The notes under the pieces are model-generated. The model saw only the letters and a program-made list of their open reading frames with translations. It was not told the DNA's origin and did no database searches. From NCBI GenBank assembly GCA_004352715.1, contig SCFE01000065.1:1725961-1789960 (forward strand): a stretch of DNA of 64,000 nt, given 5' to 3'. The translations under genes and the position numbers were made by a program. The DNA comes from Hofstenia miamia. Taxonomy: Eukaryota; Xenacoelomorpha; Acoela. This document shows positions 56,264-64,000 of the stretch, piece by piece (within the stretch, counting starts at the first letter, position 1; each line of letters opens with the position of its first letter).

Positions 56264-56749
56264 ATGATTGTTAATTAAGCAAAAAATAAATCTTACCGTT
56301 TAACAATCTCCCACCAAATTACATTATGAAATTAAATTGACATCGTTTCCAAAGAAATCATTATATTTAATAAATATTCATTTGCTGTTTATTAAAAATT
56401 CAATATAATATTTTCGTATTAAATACATGTCCCTTGACTGTGTGAAAATAAATATCTGAAGAAAAAGAATATCTTAAGCCATTATTTCTGCGATATATTA
56501 CATAAAGTTTGTTTTTCTATTATTATTTATTGCACTTAAAGTTGACACCTTCAATTGCAAGTGCTCGTTCTTGTTCTTAATTTGATGAATCTAAAGCTTG
56601 AAGAGAAGAATAAACTATACTTTGGACGAAATTTAACTATATAAATATTGGTCAAAGTACAAAAATGCGTCTAAAATATACATCCACACTAATATATACT
56701 GTACACAGAATTTACAAGAAAATATGAATTCCTCTTAAATCATGATATT
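56264..56749. other. AT-rich spacer without supported gene
   Basis: Nothing recognised between the two LINE pieces. Confidence 0.4.
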
Positions 56750-58330
56750 TCAATTTCTTTTAGTACTATAGTCAGCGTTAATAAATTTGAGGCCTCTCCA
56801 ATTATATTCGAACAATTCAGGCCTATGCGATTTATATAATTAGCTCATTTTAGTTTTAAGGGTTTTTAGAGACTTAGCTTTCCTAATGGCTGTTTGCAAT
56901 TGATTCCAAAGACGGATTGAGGTATTAATAAAAGAATTTTGCATGTTTTCCTTTGATGTTGTTTGCCTTATAACTAAAGTGCGTTTACTATGAAAATTGG
57001 AGTTTTACAATTATGGAAATTTGTTGAATTGTAAGGAGCGATTTTTAAAGAATTTTGTAGAACGTACATAAAGATGATTTATAAATTGTCATTATTGGCT
57101 TCGAAAAGTTTCCTTTGAATTCATCGTAAACTGATCGTTTTTCTTCATACAGCCCAATGTAATATTAACTGATCAATCTTTTTGTATTTTAAATTTTCTG
57201 AGATAATGTATATCAATTCCTGTATATAATATGCAAGCATAATTTAGATGACTTAAGACTAAGGAATGAATAAACTGAATTTTTGCATTAATACTTAGAA
57301 GGTGAGTAAGATTACTTAGAAGTTATATATCAATAATTGGATTTTTTATAGCGTAAATACCATGGTTTTGGCTCGAATTAGATAGTTTATGATCTTGTGC
57401 ATATTATAAAAAAATGAAAATCAAAACTTGAAATTATACTCGTGTTTATATCACACTACCTCATTTTCCTAAAAAAAACCGGTTTACTTATTAACTGGGA
57501 CAGAGTTTAATTATTTATGAAAATTTAAGTTGCTGTAGAAAGTAACCCCTATTTATTTAAAATGAGTAATTTGTTCTATAGCTTCTTTATTGAAACGTAG
57601 TGTGCATTTGGATGTGTTTGACTTTTTTTATACAAAATTGTGATTTTGAAGTACGAATTGTTAGTTTCTGTGATGGATAAAAGTTTGCTACTGTCGCACA
57701 ATTTTTTTCAATTATATCTACTGAATCCTCCACAGTTACTTGAGTGGTATACTATTGTCATCGGCGAATTATAAAATATCACATGTAATGTACTTATTTA
57801 AATCATTGATGTAAATATTAAATAGCAGTGGGCTCAATATTGTTCTTTGTGGAAAACCTTTTTTTAATGAAATCCAATCTGAGAAATGATTATGCAATTT
57901 TACCTTTTGCTTTCTTTTGTATAAATAAACTTCAGATTAAGTCAATGCTATTAGCTGGAAAAAATTAACTTTTTAATTTTATAAATAAGAATTTTATGGT
58001 TTAGAGAGTCATGCTTTTGATAAATCAAGATATGCTATAGCACGGTATTTGTCATCAATATCTGTTTTCCATTTTTTAGTGGTGTAAATGAGTGCATCAT
58101 TAGTAGATATTCCTTTCCGAAATCCATACTGCGTTTTGGATAAGATATACTTAGTGAAATGTTCACTGATTTGATCAGAGTAGTTTCTCAAAAATTCTGC
58201 TAATAGATGATGTTAGAGAAATAGGGCAATAATTAGAACATACATTTGGGTCTTTTCTGTAAACCGGTGTAATGTTGGCTAGTATTAATTGTTTCGGGGA
58301 AGCAGAGTATCTAATAAATACATTCAGAAT
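56750..58330 (-). mobile_element. Degenerate LINE RT, reverse strand
   Basis: In reverse order along the window: ANITPVYRKDPN and NYCPISLTSSISRIFEKLL (about 58260-58190), then the frame 58191-58009 with LSKTQYGFRKGISTNDAL and YRAIAYLDLSKA (first catalytic Asp block), a decayed PLLFNIY-like block near 57820 and a decayed YADD site near 57770. The C-terminus near 56930-56750 has NSFINTSIRLWNQLQTAI and GLKFINADYSTKRN, like family 1. Many stops and frameshifts. One LINE from RT to its stop at 56750, 5'-truncated or decayed upstream of 58330. Confidence 0.75.
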
Positions 58331-58554
58331 ATCACAGAAGATTAGCAATTAAATCGGTTAGTTTCTAAGTACCAAACGAGAATTTTGGATGGACCGCTAG
58401 ATATAATTTCAATTTTGAGATTGCTATTAAAACTTCATATTTTGTTACATAACGAAAGCTAAATTTTGGTGTAAAAAGTTTCGTCTCTTTCATCGTAGTT
58501 ATATTTTGTTTTCTTTGTTGTAGTTGCGTAGATTTTTAGAAACTTTATTAGCTA

Positions 58555-58640
58555 TTGTGAGAAAAGAGTCTCAAATAAAAAATAAATGTTAACAATTCAA
58601 AATTGGTAACATATCTGAATAGCGTCATAATATTGCCAAA
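58555..58640 (-). mobile_element. LINE 3' UTR fragment
   Basis: Matches 55515-55575 (GTTAACAATTCAA..., TATCTGAATAGCGTCATAA) and so is a 3' UTR piece of family 1. No tail repeat is preserved and no coding part is attached. Confidence 0.5.
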
Positions 58641-59497
58641 TTTGTCAAAATGAACTCTAAATGTTCAACAATTAACTGAAAGTTATAAATTTCACCCCAT
58701 TAAATTTTATTATTTTTCTGATAATTGCATCGGATCTTAAATTAGCTACTTACTAGAAGAGTCCCTAAAAACTTCGTAAGGCTGAATTTAATATAAAAAT
58801 GAAAATTTGCAGAAGCTTTTCCGAAATGGATGGCGAGTTTAAAATATCCAAGCTTTTTAATGAAGCATAAGCTACATCAAACTAGTTATGAGACATATCG
58901 TTTATAGACTCATTAACAATTTTCCAAAGCTTTTAACCCTTGCATAGAACTTTTTACTTCAAGCCAGAACCATTAAATTGAAAATATACATGTATTTTAG
59001 GATTATTAGACACAGACCACTCAGTGCCCTATGATGGTCATACACTATACTAGAAATGGTGACGTTTGTGTCCAGAATGATATAACCAGTACAGATGAAA
59101 GTGTTTGGGAGATTCATATGGAAACATATGTAACCGGAATGCAAGAAAGGGTTAATAAGCTAGAAGCAATTACATGGGAAACAGGTTTTGAATTAATAAC
59201 CTGAAACAAAATCATACAAGTCCTTTATTGTAAAGTGATCGATAACCTTATGATATATGTAGGATTTTTAAATTACGTTACTCCAGCCTCCAAAAAATCT
59301 TGATAGTCCTCGACTTTCATTTAGATACATAACTCAAATGTTCACTTAAATTGAAAAAACAATTTGAGTCAGGTATCAAGAAAATGATAGTAAAAACTAG
59401 CGATATTACAAGTGTCAAACTAATGCTGTTAAATTACATTTAACTTACAAATATTCCTTGTTAGACTTTTTAAAATATACATTCAATGTTCAAATAA
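58641..59497. other. Spacer downstream of the kinase gene
   Basis: A reverse frame at 58959-59144 has no motif. No feature recognised. Confidence 0.4.
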
Positions 59498-59503
59498 TTT
59501 ATT
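59498..59503 (-). terminator. Poly(A) signal of the kinase gene
   Basis: AATAAA on the reverse strand, about 53 bases after the kinase stop codon, in an AT-rich 3' UTR. Confidence 0.6.
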
Positions 59504-59555
59504 GACAATTAAAAACAAAGAAGGAAAATTGTGTTAAAAAACTATAAAAGTATAT

Positions 59556-60284
59556 CTAAGAATACAAATTAAAATAGTCAATAAGTTCAAGACAGGAAGG
59601 TCGGTCAGCGGGTTTCCGATGCCAACATTTCTGAAGAATAGAATAAACTCGTAATGGGAACCCATCTGTCCTACGCAAATGGAAGCCCCGCACAATAGCC
59701 TCTTCAACAGCTTCAGCCTTTATATAGCCATAAGGAGTTGCCCCAAGAGTGAACATTTCCCAAACAATTACTGCAAAGGAATAGATATCAGATTTATGAC
59801 TGAAAACTCTATGAACAATTGATTCAGGAGCGAGCCACCTAACAGCAAGCATCCCATCATTGGACATGGCATAGCAGTCTTTGGTATATAGATAACGAGA
59901 CAATCCGAAATCTGACAATTTTGCACCACTTTCTGTTAGCAAGACGTTTCGAGCAGCCAGATCTCGATGCACAACTTTGCAGGTCTCTAAGTACTTGAGG
60001 GCATCAAGCAACTGCAAAGTAAATGAAATAAAATCGTGACACCGATCTTTCAAAACGTTTATTACTTCATTAGGTGAAATGCCTTTGTATAAAGCATTTA
60101 AATAAGAATGCAAGTCTCCCTGCTCTGCCAGTTCAAAGACCAGCATTGTGCCACTAGCGGAATTAAACATGCCGTAATAGGCAACTATATTTTTGCATTT
60201 TAACACTGTGAGAATTGAGAGTTCACGATCTATTTCTGCAACACTCACATAAGAAAGTTTAATCATTTTAATAGCGACGACTTG
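59556..60284 (-). CDS. Receptor tyrosine kinase, last exon (kinase domain)
   Basis: Most of a tyrosine kinase domain plus a very short tail. From the 5' side: QVVAIKMIKL (the VAIK lysine), AEIDRELSIL (helix-C Glu), FELAEQGDLHSYLNAL (hinge), VVHRDLAARNVLL (catalytic loop, tyrosine-kinase form), LSDFGLSRYLYTKDCYA (DFG and a Tyr-containing activation loop), VRWLAPESI (APE), DIYSFAVIVWEMFTLGATPY and CWHRKPADRPSC. All catalytic residues are present and there is no internal stop. The exon starts at 60284 after the acceptor TTCAG, in phase 0, and joins exactly to 62521. The stop follows FNLYS almost directly, so there is no long C-terminal tail. Subfamily not assigned. Confidence 0.9.
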   Translation of the reverse strand, partial: QVVAIKMIKLSYVSVAEIDRELSILTVLKCKNIVAYYGMFNSASGTMLVFELAEQGDLHSYLNALYKGISPNEVINVLKDRCHDFISFTLQLLDALKYLETCKVVHRDLAARNVLLTESGAKLSDFGLSRYLYTKDCYAMSNDGMLAVRWLAPESIVHRVFSHKSDIYSFAVIVWEMFTLGATPYGYIKAEAVEEAIVRGFHLRRTDGFPLRVYSILQKCWHRKPADRPSCLELIDYFNLYS

Positions 60285-62520
60285 CTGAACGTGGGTTAAC
60301 TTAATGATGGAATGAGTGAATGTATAAACAAAAAATGTTTTTGTACAGAAAAATTAAAATACGGGGACATTATTTAATCCTGCACTCAATCAATTTTAAT
60401 ACATAAATTTAGCAGCCTGAGGAAATCATTTGAAATTTCGAATGAAAATCGCTTAGATATTACCCACGTTATTTTTATATATTTTTTTTCACGTTTAAAA
60501 CAATCAAAGAAATACGCTTAAAACAAATTTTTTAGGAAAAATTGAATTTAAATTTCATTCACGCAATTCAATTGTTGTAAACAAAAGGGTGAATATTGTG
60601 CGGTATCTTGTTTCAAAACAATAACTTAAAAAAACTCAAAATATTGCGAGTATATCACAATTGGTTGAACATTTCAAATTATTAAACAAAACTCTATTAA
60701 TGCGTCATAAACGTCAGCCGGAGAATGATGGACGCAATATGTATGAACTTTCAAGATAAAACAATAATCTCATCAATTATGCTCAGGGCGTAAACAAACG
60801 ACAGTCGAAACGAATTATAGTTAAGTTAACTATGGGGAGGTGGCATATCACCATCAGGGACTTTGAGATGGCGTGAGGGGCTGGAAGAATGACTAATAAC
60901 GTGTAATGTTCATATGTGATACTGATGCAGGTTTTGCACTTCACAATAAAATGCTGTTATGAAAATGGTGCTATACATAAAACGCGTAATGATTGCATGT
61001 AGCACGTAATAATCAATTAACTAGATGACCAATTCTATAAAACATCAATTTTAGAGTGGTAAATTGTGCGACGGGACTAATAAATTAATTTAACTATGTA
61101 GAGAAATAAAATCTAGAGAGGTAAACTTTAGAGAGGTTGCTTTTTTACTGATTTTGGATATAATTTTAACGGGACTGCAAACTGTAGTTAACTATGGAGA
61201 GAGGTCGACTGCACAACTTTTCGCGATTGCTGTGCGCTTGTTTAACATTAACACTGTATTGGTGAATTATGAAAAATCAATTACCTAAATTGACATACGA
61301 AAATTATATCATGAATGTGTCTATTGTCTACACCGGTCATACACTCAGCTTTGCGAATCATGCTCACATCTTTATCTATGTCTTCCACCCATAAATGTGC
61401 TCCAAACACTCTTCGCGGTATTCAATTGCCCATCATGATTTTGCAACAAAGTTTATTTCCCTTATCACAACTATAAAATGCGTTGAATCCTTTTAGGTTC
61501 AGAAGACAATGAAAATTTTTTTTAAAATGTCATCTAGTAATACTATCACAAGAAAATTAAAATAAACATATTGCTAATTAGTGCTGATTAATATCCATGG
61601 ACAGGATTGGACCTAAAAAGCATCTTTTTTGCTGGATTCGTTCACAACAAATAAATATCTAGCTTTGAGGGGCAGTGTGTGAATATTTCGATCGCTTAAT
61701 GAAGGCAAAAGTCATGCGGCAAAATGGTCACAAACGAGGGCATTATATTAATACTTTCATGTAATGGCGCGTTATTAAGACATTGTTGCAAATAAATGTG
61801 AATTAGGCATTGCAATGAATGTACAAATATTGTCACAAATTTTCCCATGTGAAATTATGAAGATTTTCCCTAAATATCATTGTACAATGTTTCAATTACC
61901 CAAAAATCATATTTTTGTGTATTTCTAAAACGTTAAGAATATTTGAGTGATTTTTAGGAACCTAAAAATCCAGTCTCTATTTGTGTCACACTAACTATTC
62001 TGCCAAACCAGATTTCAGAATAGCTTATCTAGATTGGATTTAACCAGTTCAAAATATCATTTCCAAATTTCTCCCTAATGGTGATACCTAGTACAAATAT
62101 CCTTATGAAATAACATCAAATTAGAAATGCTAATTCAATCGCGACTCAACTTTTATGCTAATAAAATCTTAAGAAATACCACAAAACTAAATTTTACAAA
62201 CGATTGCGTCGTTTCCTATGAGCACCCGACTTTGAAACACTTTGTTCTATACTGGCCCAGCCTACCACATTTCATTGGTCGACCCGCCCCAATTCTATTT
62301 TTGAAGTAATCGTGGAAGTAAGTCAAGATCATTTTGCATAATTCCTTAAAAAAATAAACAACGTAAAAGCAGTCTAAACAAAAATATGAGTGGCAATGCA
62401 GTCTAAAGTTAACTTAAGCATATTTCTGGAAATGTCACAGAAACTCACATTTAAACCGCAAATTCCGCCCAAAATTTTTAATAATTATTAACACATTAAA
62501 TATCATCCATCATTAAGTAC
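60285..62520 (-). other. Intron of the kinase gene (2236 bp)
   Basis: Donor GTACTTAATG at 62520 and acceptor ACGTTCAG ending at 60285. AT-rich. It holds a possible LINE relic at 62127-62309 in the opposite direction. Confidence 0.8.
62127..62309 (+). pseudogene. Possible LINE zinc-type C-terminal fragment
   Basis: Forward frame with SRLNFYANKILRNTTK and CVVSYEHPTLKHFVLYWPSL, which resembles the C..C....T..H.l..CP segment after the RT of some LINEs, with both later cysteines lost. Weak. Confidence 0.25.
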
Positions 62521-62810
62521 CTTTTCTGTCAGACTTCCTTTGTACACTTCTGAGAAGTGACCAGATCCCAACCGTTGTTGTAACTCCAAATCATGGGTTT
62601 GGTTTAAAATCATGTTGTACGTTTTACCATCATATGGCAGAACTGCATTTGATTTCATAGAACGGAGATGCATAAGATACACAAGAGCTAAATTGAAAAT
62701 AATAAGAATTACAATGAGCACATCAAGGACGATGGTTATTGTATCTCGAACCGTAAATTTATTGAACAGGTAAACATCTAATAAAGGAATTGGACCAAAC
62801 ATCAGCATTT
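62521..62810 (-). CDS. Receptor tyrosine kinase, transmembrane/juxtamembrane exon
   Basis: It starts after the acceptor TTTCTTTTAG (62811-62820) in phase 1 and ends in phase 0 at the donor (62521). It encodes a short outer part, one membrane segment (TITIVLDVLIVILIIFNLAL), a basic stop-transfer (HLRSMKSN), a juxtamembrane stretch with three tyrosines, and the kinase glycine loop LGSGHFSEVYKG. The last codon AAG is followed in the next exon by QVVAIK, which restores the normal spacing between glycine loop and lysine. The open frame continues to 62922 upstream of the acceptor, but that part is intron-like and repetitive in Ile/Leu/Val. Ligand-binding exons would lie beyond the LINE at 63010 or beyond the window. 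Confidence 0.8.
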
Positions 62811-63009
62811 CTAAAAGAAACAATACATATATTAATACAATAAGCAAAATCAATTCGAAAACTGATACAAACGAAAAAACTACAATAAAACGCATACTAG
62901 ATATGGAAACGCAATATTTCAAACATAAACTATATCCTAAACTAAGCTTTCTAAATTTAAAACGATTTATTCTAGGGATTTCAAAAGTTATTCAGATGAG
63001 ATCATGGAA

Positions 63010-64000
63010 AATTCACTTACTTCCATTCGACCATATTTTTACTCTAAATTCTGGTTCCCACATGTTAAATTACATTGCGGCACAGATCAATGAAGCCCTA
63101 AACAAAGTAGCACAGCTAAAAGCCTCCCGAATAGGCACCAAATCACGACGATTTAATTTAAGCAAGACTGATAATCAAGTAATTAAGAATACCGTAAACA
63201 TAAAGCAGAAACTCTTCGAACTAGCTAAAGCTAATCCGACCGAAATAAATTGGACTAATTTCGAAAAATCAAATAAATTAATTAAGGACTCATGCGCTAA
63301 AAATTCAGCTTTAAAACAACGTCATTTTTTTGAAAACTTAGATTATTCTAAACAAAGGTGGACATTTTTAAACCGTTTTATTGGAAAATCGAATGGGCTC
63401 AATAATGAAATTTCAGAAATTTATATTGATAATAAAAAATTGACCGATAAAAAAGGATACTAAATCATTTAAATCAGACATTTAAAAAGGTAGGTAACTT
63501 CAATATTCCTAACACTCCTCTATCAGAACTTAGGCAATCAAATTGTAAGTCAACGTTTCTATTTAGGCTGTACTGTATACCTTGAGAGAATTAAAAACTA
63601 ATGTAAAAGATTTAGACGTTAACAAATCTTCAGGTTCTACTCACTTATTTTTTCATGTATTTGGCGATCATTTATCGTTTGCATATAATCAATGTATAGT
63701 TGAAAACGAATTTCCGAATATAATGAAAAAGTCCGATATAACACTTTTGTATAAAAAATGGAGATCCCCTCATTGCTAAAAATTATAGGCCAATCTCAAT
63801 AACGCACCCTTTTAATAAATTATTTGAAAAATTATTGCACATCCAAATCAACCAATACCTTGCATGTGAGAATATCTTATCTAAGCAATATGGTTTCCGC
63901 ACTAAGCATAGTACAAGTGATGCAATTATTTCAAATACTGAGAAAATATCCTCAAATTTTATCTCAAAATAAATCTAGTTGCCCTTCTAGACTTAAGCAA
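63010..64000 (+). mobile_element. LINE (linker and RT start), running off the window
   Basis: The forward frame 62903-63463 contains a lysine-rich stretch ending QRHFFENLDYSKQRWTFLNR and EISEIYIDNKKLTD, typical of the linker between endonuclease and RT. After a break, 63582-63779 has VKDLDVNKSSGSTHLFFHVF and KKSDITLLYKKW. In shifted frames to the window end: NYRPISITHPFNKLFEKLL, LSKQYGFRTKHSTSDAII and LVALLDLS. These are the first RT blocks of CR1/Jockey-type elements. It lies antisense in the kinase gene's upstream intron, if that intron extends so far. Frames are broken. Confidence 0.8.

Noticed and set aside
61040-61210. Recurrent TAGAGAGGT strings in the kinase intron
   Set aside because: Too short and irregular to call a repeat family.
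62811-62922. Extension of the kinase frame to an ATG at 62922
   Set aside because: A good acceptor (TTTCTTTTAG) at 62811 and the Ile/Leu/Val-rich low-complexity translation upstream suggest intron, not coding sequence.

Overview
This is a eukaryotic, almost certainly animal (invertebrate), AT-rich draft-assembly window. It has spliced genes with AT-rich introns, a receptor-type tyrosine kinase, an SLC17-type transporter, a short array of the TTAGGG-type telomere hexamer, and a dense litter of broken transposons. Nothing in it fixes the species. Seven larger N blocks (six of exactly 1000 N, plus one of 139), one 21-N block and several single N joins break it up. Some apparent local duplications sit exactly at those joins and are probably assembly products.

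Layout. 1-5335: a dead Ty3/Gypsy-type LTR retrotransposon (gag, protease, RT, RNase H, integrase), its gag interrupted by an LTR. 6302-7420: a clean solo LTR of the same family. 8784-9000: an LTR fragment. 9130-10740: a more diverged gag. 13302-16736: a reverse-strand copy (gag, end of pol, 3' LTR) containing a triplicated segment. 16740-25000: AT-rich sequence with no convincing gene, holding a tandem pair of tRNA-like sequences and several diverged tandem duplications. 25490-27911: Tc1/mariner remnants. 28905-31540: a second Gypsy family on the reverse strand, with two CCHC knuckles. 33014-33571: a MITE. 36094-36126: interstitial telomere repeat beside a gap. 37090-39670: a Tc1-like remnant. 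40640-41160: a PiggyBac-like C-terminus. 42950-44150: a mariner-like transposase relic. 44984-46373: an SLC17-like transporter with one internal break. 46567-58640: LINE fragments of at least one family. 50185-54469: an element bounded by 87-bp perfect terminal inverted repeats and a 6-bp target duplication. 59498-62810: the last two exons of a receptor tyrosine kinase on the reverse strand. 63010-64000: another LINE running off the window.

Only two host genes are supported: the transporter (single-exon, damaged) and the receptor kinase (two 3' exons with matching splice sites and a poly(A) signal, apparently intact where visible). The rest is mobile DNA.

The most interesting signal is a set of three right-hand termini (24926, 30799, 54469) and one left-hand terminus (50185) that share the end sequence AGTAGTTAAGA. 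One pair forms a complete element with perfect inverted repeats and a TGTCAT duplication. Another terminus sits exactly inside a Gypsy protease region whose unoccupied paralogue lies 1.3 kb away. A 5'-AG end and a 6-bp duplication are what is known for Polinton/Maverick elements, but no Polinton gene is visible, so these would be non-autonomous or cargo-carrying derivatives, or a different superfamily.
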